Origin: Sporosarcina globispora
GTDB lineage: Bacteria > Bacillota > Bacilli > Bacillales > Cytobacillaceae
Assembly (NCBI RefSeq): GCF_001274725.1
Contig: NZ_LGUF01000007.1
Coordinates: 4,967,655-5,031,654, forward strand
Direction: 5' to 3'
DNA length: 64,000 bases
This document shows positions 8,811 through 18,530 of this stretch, piece after piece. The stretch's first letter is position 1, and each line of letters starts with the position of its first letter. The notes beneath the pieces are model-generated. The model searched no databases. It was given only the letters and a program-made list of their open reading frames with translations, and was not told the DNA's origin. The translations under genes were made by a program, and so were the position numbers.

Positions 8811-11800
8811 ATGACATTACAGCAATGGAGTCCTTCACTTTTTAAAGAGTTTCACCGCCATGAGCACGATGCGTGCGGCATCGTTTCTGCAATGGAGAAA
8901 AAGAAAGTCCCTACCCGCGAAAACATTTTCAGCTGTATCAATGCACTAGTTACTATGAATCACCGTGCCGGTTTTATTAATGGAGAAGGAGACGGTGTAG
9001 GGATCCATATTGATATCCCGAGAGAGCTATGGAAAGAAAAGTTAAAGGAAGCAGGAGCCGATCCTGAAGCAACAGAAAAAGAAGGATTTGTCGTTGGACA
9101 TGTATTTATGTCCAGAAAGCAGGATACTGATTCACTAAAAGCCATTTTGCTGCAAAAGCTAGCTGACGCAAATCTAATGGTTATTTATGCATCTGACGAA
9201 GTAACCGAGTCCTCAGCTCTAGGTCCAATTGCCATCCAGGAAAATCCTGTATTCTGGCAGTTTGCCTGTTTAGCAGAAACAACTGGCGGAAAGCTTTCCA
9301 GGAAGCTGTTTGAATTAATTGTTGATTTCGAGGAAGACGAGCATGTCCATGTCGCATCCCTTAGCCAGCATCATGCCGTATATAAAGTAATGGGTGCCGG
9401 AGACATTCTTCCAAAATATTATCATGACTTGGCAAATCCGCTTGCTGCTTCGACAATGACGCTGGGCCATAATCGCTATTCCACTAACACATTGTCAAGC
9501 TTTTTCCGTGTCCAGCCTTTTAGCGTTTTAGGGCATAATGGTGAAATCAACACGATTGCCAAGCTAAGGGATGAAGCCAAAATGGTCGGAGTTCCGCTTG
9601 TAAAAGATGGCAGTGACTCTCAGGATTTGAGCAGAACGCTTGAGACTTTTATCTGCCGGGACGGATATACCCTTTTTGAAGCAATGGATGTCATGTTCCC
9701 GCCAATCGTTAATGAAATTAAGTCATACCCTGAGCAGCTTCAGGATATGTACTCCTACATCAGGGAAGCATGGGGGCATTTTGCTCAAGGGCCAGCAGGC
9801 ATTATTTCCCGCTTTGCCGATGAAGCTGTTTTCAGTGTAGATGCACTAGGACTTCGCCCACTGTGGATGCTGGAAACAGAAAGTTCATATCTGTTCTCCT
9901 CTGAACCGGGAATTATCCCATCCAGTGAATATGTCAATGAGCCTAAGCCGCTTTCACCTGGTGAAAAAGTTGGACTAAAATGGGACGGAGACACACTTGC
10001 CGTATACGAACACAGCCAATATCAGGCTGAAGTTTTTGAAAGATTTTCAAAGAGAGTGAACGCTGAAAACTTCAGGATTCGCCTGCAGTCTCCTAAACTG
10101 GAGAAAACCATTTCTGTAAACTATCCGGATAAGATCCATAACGGCCAGTATAAAGCTTTCGGATGGGAGAGAGACCATGTCCAGCTTGTTGAGCAAATGG
10201 CCGAAAAAGGAGCCGAACCGATCCGTTCACTTGGACACGATTCACCCTTAGCAGCACTGAATCCCCAAAGAAAAAACATTGCAGATTTTATTAAGGAAAG
10301 TGTTGCTGTAGTTACAAACCCTGCCATTGACCGGGACCGGGAAACTGAGCATTTCTCAACCCGCACAATTATCGGTAAGCGCCCTTCTTTATTTGAAAAA
10401 CAGGAACCAGGGGCAGTCATTGAATTGCAGACTCCTATTTTAATAGAAGGGAAAGCAGGCTTTGAATGTTCCGATGAACTTAAACAGCCGAGCTATGATC
10501 AGGTAACTTGCTTCTATCAGGAACAAAAGCTGATCTCTTATTTGTCTACCACATTTAAGAAAGATGAAACGGTAAAAGAAGCTTTAGACCGTTTATCAGC
10601 AGAAGCAGTTGATGCAGTCAAAAACGGTAAAACCCTGCTTGTATTGGATGACGCTAGTGCTCACCAGGAGGATGCTTACTGGATTGACCCGCATTTAGCC
10701 GTCTCTGCCATCGATCAGGCCCTTGTAAGAGAAGCATTACGCCGCGAATGCTCCCTATTGCTGAGGTCGGCTTCCATCAGATCGCTGCATGATATTATTA
10801 CAGCATTTGGTTTAGGTGCTGATATTCTAAGCCCTTACTATATGTTTATGACAGTTCTTGATGAATCTGAAACACCGCTGAAGAATTTATACTCAGCCCT
10901 GACTAAGGGTCTTGAAAAAGTGATTTCAACGATAGGCATCCATGAATTAAGGGGCTATGGTCGTCTGTTCTCTGCCATCGGTCTTCATGAAGAATTGGCT
11001 GAATACCTGAATATCGTAAATTTCTTCGGATCTAAGGAACTTTCATTTAGCTTTAGCGCTTTAAAGGAAGACGCTTATGCAAGAGCAGCAGATTACCAGA
11101 ATGAAAAAGAACGGATTGGAAAAACGTTCAGTCTTTTCCCGCGCATCTGGAAAGCCATCGGCGAAGTTGCCTCAACTGGTGACTATAGTGCATATAAGGA
11201 AAAAATTACTGAACAGGAAGACCAGAATCCCACGACAATCCGTCATTTAACCGGATTTAAGGAAACTGCTTCAAAACTGAAGCCTGAAGATATCAGCTTG
11301 CAAGTGGGCGAACATGACCTGCCATTCGTCATCTCCTCCATGTCCTTTGGGTCTCAGAATGAAACAGCCTTCAGAGCGTATGCTGAAGGTGCTGACCGAT
11401 TAAACATGGTCAGCCTGAATGGTGAAGGCGGAGAAATCAAGGATATGCTAGGAAAGTATCCGAGAACCCGCGGACAGCAGGTAGCATCAGGACGGTTCGG
11501 TGTTAATGCCGAGCTCCTTAACTCATCCAACTTGCTTGAAATAAAAATTGGGCAAGGGGCAAAGCCCGGTGAAGGCGGTCACCTACCAGGGTCCAAAGTA
11601 ACCGCAAAGATTGCCGAGGCGCGTAATGCTACAATTGGATCTGACCTGATTTCGCCTTCAAACAACCATGATATCTACTCGATTGAAGATTTAGCACAAA
11701 TGATACACGAGCTTAAGACTGCCAATGACAAAGCTCAAGTTGCTGTTAAGGTTCCAGTTGTGCCGAATATTGGAACCATTGCTGTCGGGATTGCAAAAGC

Positions 11801-13283
11801 TGGTGCAGATATTATCACACTGAGCGGTTTTGACGGAGGTACAGGGGCAGCGAGAATTCATGCTTTACAGCACGTAGGCCTTCCAGTTGAAATTGGTGTT
11901 AAAGCAGCCCACAATGCCCTGCTGGAAGCAGGCATCCGCGAAAATGTGGAGCTTTGGGCTGATGGCGGAATCAAGAGTGCTGCAGACGTATTGAAGGTTA
12001 TGCTTCTAGGCGCTAACCGTGTAGGCTTTGGTACACTTTCCATGCTTGCTATCGGCTGTACGACATGCCGCGGCTGCCACCTTGATACTTGCCATGTTGG
12101 TATTGCAACACAGATTGATTCTGAAGTTCAGGCGAAGGAACATGGTTTAAGAAGATTTGTTCCACGTCAATTCGACCTGGCTGTCAAAGGCATCATGAAC
12201 CTGTTTACTGCTTTTGGTGACGAACTTAAAGCATTGGCAGCTTTCATTGGTGTGAAAAACCTGCAGGATGCAGTAGGCCGTTCTGACCTTCTTGTGCAGA
12301 TTAAGGGCCAAGATCAACTTGATCTGACTCACCTGCTAAAAACACTTGAAATTGGCCAATTCTCTGCCCAGGAAGCACCTGAAGCCCTGCAGGAAGCTCA
12401 GCTTCAAGTAGCTGTTGGAGCAGAATACCTTGACGCAAGTGTAGAAGAACTGCATCAGTCACGTGAATTCCATAGCATCACTTCCGAGCAGCGGGTACTG
12501 GGAAGCCGGGTTTCCTGCCACCGTGTAAGAGACCGGTTGGATGGTTCTTATAAAACTCTTCCGCAGGTTGATTTGAAATATAAAGGCGGATCCATTCCAG
12601 GCAATGGTCTTGGTGCCTACAACAGCTTCGGCATTAACATCGAAGTTTCTGGAGGCGCACAGGATGGCATAGGAAAAACTTCTTTCGGCGGCCAAATTAA
12701 AATCTTTAAAGCAAAAGGAAAGAATGGCAAGTTTTATAATGGTTCTGTCGGTAAAGGGTTCGGATATGGAGCTCAGCAAGGTTTGCTTGTAGCTCAAGGT
12801 AATGCTGATGCCCGTGCCGGAATCAGATTATCCGGGGCGGATATGATTATTGGCGGCCAGCTGCAAAATCCGCTGCCTGAAAAGGAATACGGCAATATCG
12901 GTTCAAATGCGAATATTAAAGGTTTTGCTTTTGAGTACATGACTAATGGCCGAGGACTTGTTCTTGGCGATCCTGGTCCATGGATCTGCGCAGGAATGAC
13001 AGGCGGTGTTGTTTATTTAAGACACCAGCCGAAAATGGGCTTAACAAAAGAAGCCATCCAGCGCAGAATCGCTAAGGGAGCAAAAGTCTCAGTTATTTCC
13101 CTTTCCGATAAAGGAATAGAAGATGTAAAAGAACTGCTTGGCCAATACATTGCAATGCTGAAAGCTCAAGGCCAGACAGAAGAAGCTTCCCAGCTTGCTT
13201 CCCTTCTTGATCATCCGGAGGACCACTTCGTTCAAGTCATTCCGGTCAAAGAGCAAGCAGATCCATCTGTTTCCACAGAGTGA
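8811..13283 (+). CDS. gltB: Glutamate synthase large-subunit-like protein
   Basis: Glutamate synthase moves the glutamine amide to 2-oxoglutarate. Domains in order: class II glutaminase with nucleophile Cys22 in EHDACGIV, plus GHNRYST and HNGEINT; central domain; FMN-binding synthase domain (KIGQGAKPGEGGHLPG) with a Cys-rich Fe-S segment (CTTCRGCHLDTC); C-terminal GXGXG helix domain. The product is 1490 residues from the ATG at 8811, close to the usual 1500. The frame is open to a GTG at 8769, but that codon overlaps the only Shine-Dalgarno. No small-subunit gene (gltD) is adjacent, unlike the B. subtilis gltAB pair, and the sequence is divergent from GltA, so it may use another electron donor. 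Confidence 0.88.
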   Translation: MTLQQWSPSLFKEFHRHEHDACGIVSAMEKKKVPTRENIFSCINALVTMNHRAGFINGEGDGVGIHIDIPRELWKEKLKEAGADPEATEKEGFVVGHVFMSRKQDTDSLKAILLQKLADANLMVIYASDEVTESSALGPIAIQENPVFWQFACLAETTGGKLSRKLFELIVDFEEDEHVHVASLSQHHAVYKVMGAGDILPKYYHDLANPLAASTMTLGHNRYSTNTLSSFFRVQPFSVLGHNGEINTIAKLRDEAKMVGVPLVKDGSDSQDLSRTLETFICRDGYTLFEAMDVMFPPIVNEIKSYPEQLQDMYSYIREAWGHFAQGPAGIISRFADEAVFSVDALGLRPLWMLETESSYLFSSEPGIIPSSEYVNEPKPLSPGEKVGLKWDGDTLAVYEHSQYQAEVFERFSKRVNAENFRIRLQSPKLEKTISVNYPDKIHNGQYKAFGWERDHVQLVEQMAEKGAEPIRSLGHDSPLAALNPQRKNIADFIKESVAVVTNPAIDRDRETEHFSTRTIIGKRPSLFEKQEPGAVIELQTPILIEGKAGFECSDELKQPSYDQVTCFYQEQKLISYLSTTFKKDETVKEALDRLSAEAVDAVKNGKTLLVLDDASAHQEDAYWIDPHLAVSAIDQALVREALRRECSLLLRSASIRSLHDIITAFGLGADILSPYYMFMTVLDESETPLKNLYSALTKGLEKVISTIGIHELRGYGRLFSAIGLHEELAEYLNIVNFFGSKELSFSFSALKEDAYARAADYQNEKERIGKTFSLFPRIWKAIGEVASTGDYSAYKEKITEQEDQNPTTIRHLTGFKETASKLKPEDISLQVGEHDLPFVISSMSFGSQNETAFRAYAEGADRLNMVSLNGEGGEIKDMLGKYPRTRGQQVASGRFGVNAELLNSSNLLEIKIGQGAKPGEGGHLPGSKVTAKIAEARNATIGSDLISPSNNHDIYSIEDLAQMIHELKTANDKAQVAVKVPVVPNIGTIAVGIAKAGADIITLSGFDGGTGAARIHALQHVGLPVEIGVKAAHNALLEAGIRENVELWADGGIKSAADVLKVMLLGANRVGFGTLSMLAIGCTTCRGCHLDTCHVGIATQIDSEVQAKEHGLRRFVPRQFDLAVKGIMNLFTAFGDELKALAAFIGVKNLQDAVGRSDLLVQIKGQDQLDLTHLLKTLEIGQFSAQEAPEALQEAQLQVAVGAEYLDASVEELHQSREFHSITSEQRVLGSRVSCHRVRDRLDGSYKTLPQVDLKYKGGSIPGNGLGAYNSFGINIEVSGGAQDGIGKTSFGGQIKIFKAKGKNGKFYNGSVGKGFGYGAQQGLLVAQGNADARAGIRLSGADMIIGGQLQNPLPEKEYGNIGSNANIKGFAFEYMTNGRGLVLGDPGPWICAGMTGGVVYLRHQPKMGLTKEAIQRRIAKGAKVSVISLSDKGIEDVKELLGQYIAMLKAQGQTEEASQLASLLDHPEDHFVQVIPVKEQADPSVSTE

Positions 13284-13299
13284 CGATCTGCAACAATCA

Positions 13300-13334
13300 A
13301 GCCCCATCCCTATCTGCGGATGGGGCTATTTATA
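13300..13334 (+). terminator. Terminator of the glutamate synthase gene
   Basis: AGCCCCATCC/GGATGGGGCT, a perfect 10-bp stem, followed by ATTTATAT. The T-tract is short, so efficiency is uncertain. Confidence 0.7.
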
Positions 13335-13416
13335 TGTTCAGCCTGAACTTTTCAAATAAAACTGGCAACCTCAGGATTTTTACTAACTTTTAATAAAAAT
13401 TTCATGAAAATGCCCC

Positions 13417-13445
13417 TTGAACTTCTTTCCATATCCCTGTATAGT
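13417..13445 (+). promoter_or_regulatory. Predicted sigma-A promoter of ygaE
   Basis: TTGAAC (13417-13422), 17-bp spacer, TATAGT (13440-13445), about 130 bp upstream of the ygaE start. Confidence 0.6.
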
Positions 13446-13572
13446 ACAATATTGTTTAATAATGAGCAAAACCGTTTAAAGTATGTATAATTATTGTTTT
13501 ACGGTTTAATCCAACTCGCTTTTTATGACCCATAAGATAAAAAATCTTAATGGAAGAAAGGACATATATTGT

Positions 13573-14652
13573 ATGAAACTTGGTGCCCGCATATTTAAGA
13601 CGGGAATCGCAATCATTCTAGCTCTGTTTCTATCGGAAATGTTTCATCTGCCTGCTCCTATCTTTGCAGGAATTGCTGCTATTTTTGCCGTTCAGCCGAC
13701 TATTTACAGATCTTATCTTTCTATTGTTGAGCAGATCCAGGGGAATGCGATTGGTGCATTAATTGCTGTGATTTTCGTGCTTTTATTCGGCAATGATGTC
13801 TTCATAATAGGTCTGGCAGCTATTATTGTCATTACAATCAATCTAAAGCTAAAAATCGAAAACACGATTGGCCTGTCACTTGTAACCCTGATTGCCATTA
13901 TGGAGACACCAGGCGATACCTTTTTGCAGTTTGCACTTATTCGTTTTTCAACCATTATGCTTGGTGTATTATCAGCTTTTATCGTCAATCTTGTATTTCT
14001 GCCTCCTAAATACGAAAATAAGCTTTACTTTAAACTATCAAACAACACAGAGGAAATTACGAAATGGATCAGGCTTAACATAAGGCATGCATCTGAACAC
14101 ATGCTGCTGAAAAACGATATTGATAAAATGAAAGAAAGCAATGTGAAGCTTGATCAGCTGTACTTAATGTATAAAGAGGAACGAAACTATTTTAAACGAA
14201 ATGACCTGGTTAAATCGAGGAAGCTGGTCATTTACAGGCAAATGATTTCAACTGTTAAACGCTCGCTGGAAACGTTAAAAAAGCTTCACCGCTTTGAAAA
14301 TGATCTGCAGCAAATGCCTGAAGACTTCCAAAACGCGGTGCAGCAGCAGCTGGATATTCTTATACATTATCATGAACACGTCATGCTCAAATTTATAGGG
14401 AAAGTTCGTCCGAATGTGGTGTTTGAGGAAGGCGACTTCAGCATGAGCAGAAAGGAACTGGTGAACCTTTTCCTTGCTCAGCAAAAAGAGCATGAACATG
14501 ATGAAGAATCCATTCTTCCGCATATCATGCAAGTTGTATCTGCTATTGTTGATTATGATGAACATGTTGAACACCTAGATAAACTCATATCCAGTTTTCA
14601 GGCTTATCATAAAGAAGAAAATGAAGTTTCAATACCTGAGAACGCTGAATAA
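13573..14652 (+). CDS. ygaE: Aromatic acid exporter (FUSC) family membrane protein
   Basis: A 359-residue protein with about six hydrophobic segments in the first 140 residues (N-terminal MKLGARIFKTGIAI) and a long charged, helical cytoplasmic C-terminal half. This layout matches the half-size aromatic acid exporter/FUSC-like proteins of Bacillus, and its position after gsaB matches B. subtilis ygaE. The start at 13573 is preceded by GAAAGGA; an upstream open frame of 16 codons lacks a clear ribosome site. Transport of aromatic acids is a family inference and the actual substrate is unknown. Confidence 0.78.
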   Translation: MKLGARIFKTGIAIILALFLSEMFHLPAPIFAGIAAIFAVQPTIYRSYLSIVEQIQGNAIGALIAVIFVLLFGNDVFIIGLAAIIVITINLKLKIENTIGLSLVTLIAIMETPGDTFLQFALIRFSTIMLGVLSAFIVNLVFLPPKYENKLYFKLSNNTEEITKWIRLNIRHASEHMLLKNDIDKMKESNVKLDQLYLMYKEERNYFKRNDLVKSRKLVIYRQMISTVKRSLETLKKLHRFENDLQQMPEDFQNAVQQQLDILIHYHEHVMLKFIGKVRPNVVFEEGDFSMSRKELVNLFLAQQKEHEHDEESILPHIMQVVSAIVDYDEHVEHLDKLISSFQAYHKEENEVSIPENAE

Positions 14653-14665
14653 GCATTCAATTGGA

Positions 14666-14694
14666 AAAAGCAGCTGGTGTCAGCTGCTTTTTTT
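14666..14694. terminator. Bidirectional terminator between ygaE and the first Opp operon
   Basis: AAAAGCAGCTG/CAGCTGCTTTT with a four-base loop and T-runs on both strands, between the converging ygaE and the ABC permease gene. Confidence 0.88.
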
Positions 14695-14695
14695 G

Positions 14696-15595
14696 TTAAT
14701 TCTTCATTCTTGGATCCAATGCATCCCGTAATCCGTCACCCATTAAGTTAAACCCTAGAACTGTAAGCATGATTGCAAGCCCAGGGAAAATCATTGTCCA
14801 TGGAGCTTGTATTAGATATGCCTTAGCATCAGAGAGCATTTTCCCCCATTCAGGATTTGGAGCCTCGGCACCAAGGCCAAGGAAACCTAACGCAGCACAT
14901 TCAATGATGGCTGTTGCGATAGCAAGAGTTCCCTGCACTATTATCGGCGCCATGCTATTTGGCAGCACATGCCTGAAGAGGATCCGGCTGTTGCTCATCC
15001 CAATCGCTTTGGCGGCCATGATATATTCTTCCTGTTTTACACTTAGCACCCTTGAACGGATAAGTCTGCCAAAGTTCGGAATATTGATAACTGCAATTGC
15101 AATCAAAGCATTTCTCAACGATGGGCCAAGTACTGCAACTATCGCAATTGCCAGCAAAATACTTGGGAAAGCGAGCATGATATCAAAAATGCGGGAGATA
15201 ATTGCATCAACCCATTTGCCATAATATCCTGCCACTACACCTAAAAGGCATCCTGCTACAATAGAACCGATTACAGCAAGAAAACCTACCCATAATGAGA
15301 TCCTTGCCCCATAAACAACCCTGGAGAAGATATCCCTGCCGAAGTCATCCGTACCAAACCAATGCTCGCTTGAAGGAGCCTGAAGCCTTTTTGACAGCAT
15401 TTGTTCATTTATTCCCTGCGGTGCGATTAGCGGTGCAAATACAGCCAGAAGAATGAAAAATAATACAATCAGGGTTCCGATTAAAGCCAGTTTATTTTTC
15501 CTAAAGCTCCTCCATGCTTCCACCCAGGGGGAAACTGCTTTTTCTTCAGCTGGTATAATAGGCGGCTGAAGGTCTTTTTGAGTTGAAAGTTCCAA
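14696..15595 (-). CDS. Peptide/nickel ABC importer permease, DppC/AppC type
   Basis: A 299-residue permease with an N-terminal cytoplasmic extension, a first membrane segment near residue 35-55, the LQAPSSEHWFGTDDFGRDIFSR motif typical of DppC-type subunits, and five further segments. The BPD_transp EAA loop (EYIMAAKAIGMS) contacts the ATPases. The start is TTG at 15595 with GGAGGGGG seven bases upstream. It is the last gene of the five-gene minus-strand operon ATPase-ATPase-binding protein-DppB-DppC. Confidence 0.9.
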   Translation of the reverse strand: MELSTQKDLQPPIIPAEEKAVSPWVEAWRSFRKNKLALIGTLIVLFFILLAVFAPLIAPQGINEQMLSKRLQAPSSEHWFGTDDFGRDIFSRVVYGARISLWVGFLAVIGSIVAGCLLGVVAGYYGKWVDAIISRIFDIMLAFPSILLAIAIVAVLGPSLRNALIAIAVINIPNFGRLIRSRVLSVKQEEYIMAAKAIGMSNSRILFRHVLPNSMAPIIVQGTLAIATAIIECAALGFLGLGAEAPNPEWGKMLSDAKAYLIQAPWTMIFPGLAIMLTVLGFNLMGDGLRDALDPRMKN

Positions 15596-15610
15596 GTCCG
15601 TTCCCCCTCC

Positions 15611-16615
15611 TTAATTATATTTAATGCGCGGATCGATTACTGCATACAGCAAGTCCACCACTAGATTGATCATGACAAAGATAAAAGCAATCACAAGTAT
15701 GCCTGACTGAATAACAGGATAGTCACGATAGTTGATAGCCTCATATATATAGCGTCCGATACCCGGCCAGCTGAAAATCGTTTCTGTTAAAATGGCTCCT
15801 CCAAGCAATAGGCCCATTTGAAGACCGATTATCGTCAGAACTGGGATGATTGCATTTTTTAATGAATGCTTATAAACGACCCAGAACATTCTTAAGCCTT
15901 TTGCCCTTGCTGTTCTAATAAAATCGGATCTCATTACCTCAAGCATCGTAGAACGTGTAATCCTTGCGATGATAGCCATTGGTATTGTCGCCAGGGCAAA
16001 TGCCGGCAGGATCAGGTGTCTAATGACATCCCAGAATTGATCCATTCTTCCCTGCAGGAGGGTATCAATCATATATATGTGCGTAATGGCTGTAATCGGA
16101 TTTCTCACTTCTTCCCTTCCGGATGTAGGGAGCCAGTCCAATTTGATGGCAAACGCCCACTGCTCCATTAAACCAAGCCAGAAAATGGGCATGGAAACAC
16201 CAATAAGTGCAAGTACCATTGCCACATAATCAAACCATGAATTCTGATACCACGCACTGATGATTCCGGCATTCACACCGATAAAAACAGCAATTAACAT
16301 GGCAACGAATGTAAGTTCAATGGTTGCAGCCAGATACGGCCAAATTTCCTGGCTTATTTCCGTTTTTGTGCGAAGTGATTCTCCTAAATCCCCCGTGAAA
16401 AGCCCGCCAAGATATGTAAAGTATTGAAGGTACCAAGGCTGGTCAAGCCCCAGCTGCTTCGTTAATTCCTCTACCGCTTCTTTTGTTGCCAATTGTCCCA
16501 GGATAATCTGTGCAGGATCACCAGGTATTGCCCGAATCATAAAAAAGACGATCAGGGATAGTCCCAGCAGAACTGGAATCAGGGAAAACAGACGTTTTAA
16601 TGTATAGGACAGCAT
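15611..16615 (-). CDS. Peptide/nickel ABC importer permease, DppB/AppB type
   Basis: The 334-residue subunit begins MLSYTLKRLFSLIPVLLGLSLIVFF, the classic DppB N-terminus, and contains RAIPGDPA and the EAA loop DFIRTARAKGLR. The segment between the first two membrane helices and a loop near residues 165-190 are somewhat longer than in minimal DppB. GAGAGGTG precedes the ATG. It lies 15 bp upstream of the DppC gene and is separated from the binding-protein gene by 220 bp containing a hairpin and a short repeat element. Confidence 0.9.
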   Translation of the reverse strand: MLSYTLKRLFSLIPVLLGLSLIVFFMIRAIPGDPAQIILGQLATKEAVEELTKQLGLDQPWYLQYFTYLGGLFTGDLGESLRTKTEISQEIWPYLAATIELTFVAMLIAVFIGVNAGIISAWYQNSWFDYVAMVLALIGVSMPIFWLGLMEQWAFAIKLDWLPTSGREEVRNPITAITHIYMIDTLLQGRMDQFWDVIRHLILPAFALATIPMAIIARITRSTMLEVMRSDFIRTARAKGLRMFWVVYKHSLKNAIIPVLTIIGLQMGLLLGGAILTETIFSWPGIGRYIYEAINYRDYPVIQSGILVIAFIFVMINLVVDLLYAVIDPRIKYN

Positions 16616-16650
16616 TGCTATTTCACCTCTCTTGAAGGTTGTAATAAAAG

Positions 16651-16690
16651 CGCAAGCGCCTTGCCCACCCTCGACACATCGAGGGTGCAG
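16651..16690. repeat. Short dispersed-repeat-like element with inverted repeat
   Basis: AGCGCAAGCGCCTTGCCCA followed by the inverted repeat CACCCTCGA/TCGAGGGTG (16666-16687). The opening resembles an element I recall from many Bacillaceae intergenic regions. Only one copy is seen here, so its repeat nature rests on memory. Confidence 0.45.
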
Positions 16691-16762
16691 GCTGCTTCCG
16701 CTAGACAGTTATCAAAGTTCAAAGTTTTATACTTTCGTATTTTATAAATTTTGTTGGAATAG

Positions 16763-16793
16763 AAAAGGGAGCTACACAACTGTACTCCCTTTT
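16763..16793 (-). terminator. Hairpin between binding-protein and permease genes
   Basis: AAAAGGGAG/CTCCCTTTT with a 13-base loop, ending in a T-rich stretch on the minus strand. Being inside an operon, it would act as a partial terminator or mRNA-stabilising 3' end for the binding-protein message. Confidence 0.7.
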
Positions 16794-16835
16794 CCTTGAA
16801 TATAAGAAGTATACTTATCTCACTTGAAAAGCCTC

Positions 16836-18446
16836 TTATTTAAATTCTACAGTTGCCAGTAAATCAGAACCTGTTGGATGCGGCTTGAAGCCCGTGATAT
16901 CAGCTTTGCCCGCAAGGATTGGTCTTGAGTGAACAAGCGGAATCCACGGAGCATCTTCTTTGATCAGAACTTGAGCCTGTTTGTAAAGTTCTTCACGCTC
17001 TGCCTGATCTGCACTTGCCTGGGCTTTTACAAGCAATTCATGCACCTCAGGGTTTTCATAGTAAGTGTAGTTGTTGGAGCCGATGCTGTCCTGGTCAAGA
17101 AGTACATACAGGAAGTTATCAGCATCCCCATTGTCTCCAGTCCACCCTAATAGGAATGTATCAGCTTCACCATTTTTTGCTTTATCCAGGTAAGTACCCC
17201 ACTCATAAGTAACGATTTTTGCCTTTACGCCGATTGCATCAAAGTTGGCTTGAAGTGCTTCAGCCACTTTTTGTCCATCCGGCATATATGGTCTAGGAAC
17301 CGGCATTGCCCAAAGCTCCATTTCAAATCCATTTTCATATCCTGCTTCTTTTAAAAGTTCCTTAGCCTTTTCAGGATCGTATTCATAATCTGTTACATCA
17401 TCGTTGTAACCTGCTACTACAGGAGGCATTGGGTTTTTCGCAGGTTCAGCTGCACCAGCATAGAACGCATCAATTAGAGCTTTCTTATCAACTGCATAGT
17501 TTAATGCCTGGCGGACTTTTTTATCTTTTAATGGTCCTCGAGTGCTTGTCAATCCAAGGTAAGCTACGTTTAAGGATGGACGTTCAAAAGTTTGAAGATC
17601 AGGATTTCCTTCGATTTGACCAATATCACTGAAGTTAACACCATCGATTAAGTCTACCTCGCCTGTAGCCAATGCATTCAGACGCGCAGAGTTTTCTGGA
17701 ATGACACGGAAGATAACCTGATCGAGCTTTGGAAGACCCTCCTGCCAGTACTCTTCATTTTTCACAAGTGTGATGCGATCGTTGGCTTTGTATTCTTTAA
17801 ATACAAATGGTCCTGTCCCAACCGGGTTATGAAGGAATTTATCACCGTGTTTTTCAATAGCAGCCGGGCTTGCAATTCCAAATGGAGACATTGCAAGGTT
17901 CTTTAAGAATGGTGCAATTGGCTTGTTTAAGATAAATTCAACTGTGTAATCGTCTACAGCTTTTACTTCAGAGATTTTGTCTCCAAACTGAGAGTTATAG
18001 TAATAGAACTGCTCAGCGCTTCCAGCTTTCCATCTTTCAAAGTTGAAGACAACTGCTTCAGCATTGAAATCAGTTCCATCGTGGAACTTAACGCCTTCAC
18101 GAAGCTTTAATGTATGCTTTAGGCCATCTTCGCTTGATTCCCATTCAGTAGCAAGGCCAGCTTCAATTTCTGTATCCTGCTCACCAAATTCAATTAAAGT
18201 TTCATAGATGTTTTTTGTAACTTTAAAAGATTCGCCTTCTGTTGTAATTGCCGGATCAAGTGAAGTAGAATCACCGCCGCGTCCAAATACTAATGTGCCG
18301 CCCGAAGACGCTTCTTCTGTATCTGTACCTTTCCCATTATCCTCTTTGTCCTTCGTTCCGCTGCTTGAATTGCTGCTGCAGCCGGCAAGAGCCAGTGACA
18401 GAAGCAAAGCTGCAATCAGGAACCAAATACCTTTGCGCTTCTTCAT
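16836..18446 (-). CDS. Peptide/nickel-type solute-binding lipoprotein (first cluster)
   Basis: The 536-residue SBP_bac_5 family protein has a lipoprotein signal peptide with lipobox LAGC (Cys23), followed by a Ser/Gly/Lys-rich linker. Family motifs include the LKLREGVKFHDGTDFNAEAVVFNFER-type region, whose start WESSEDGLKHTLKLREGV is seen near residue 105, and GTGPFVFKEY. It would be lipid-anchored on the outer face of the membrane and deliver ligand to the adjacent permeases. The second-cluster protein at 54836-56413 is a paralogue. Ligand is unknown; dipeptide, oligopeptide and other ligands all occur in the family. Confidence 0.9.
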   Translation of the reverse strand: MKKRKGIWFLIAALLLSLALAGCSSNSSSGTKDKEDNGKGTDTEEASSGGTLVFGRGGDSTSLDPAITTEGESFKVTKNIYETLIEFGEQDTEIEAGLATEWESSEDGLKHTLKLREGVKFHDGTDFNAEAVVFNFERWKAGSAEQFYYYNSQFGDKISEVKAVDDYTVEFILNKPIAPFLKNLAMSPFGIASPAAIEKHGDKFLHNPVGTGPFVFKEYKANDRITLVKNEEYWQEGLPKLDQVIFRVIPENSARLNALATGEVDLIDGVNFSDIGQIEGNPDLQTFERPSLNVAYLGLTSTRGPLKDKKVRQALNYAVDKKALIDAFYAGAAEPAKNPMPPVVAGYNDDVTDYEYDPEKAKELLKEAGYENGFEMELWAMPVPRPYMPDGQKVAEALQANFDAIGVKAKIVTYEWGTYLDKAKNGEADTFLLGWTGDNGDADNFLYVLLDQDSIGSNNYTYYENPEVHELLVKAQASADQAEREELYKQAQVLIKEDAPWIPLVHSRPILAGKADITGFKPHPTGSDLLATVEFK

Positions 18447-18530
18447 TGTTTTCCCCCTTTTTTCTTTTGCCTGTATCGGCCATTTACATATTTATCATCC
18501 ATGCAGTGCTGATCTTTTTATAGCTTATCG

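Noticed and set aside
14769..15224. 151-codon plus-strand open frame
   Set aside because: Lies entirely antisense within the DppC-type permease gene and shows no family features.
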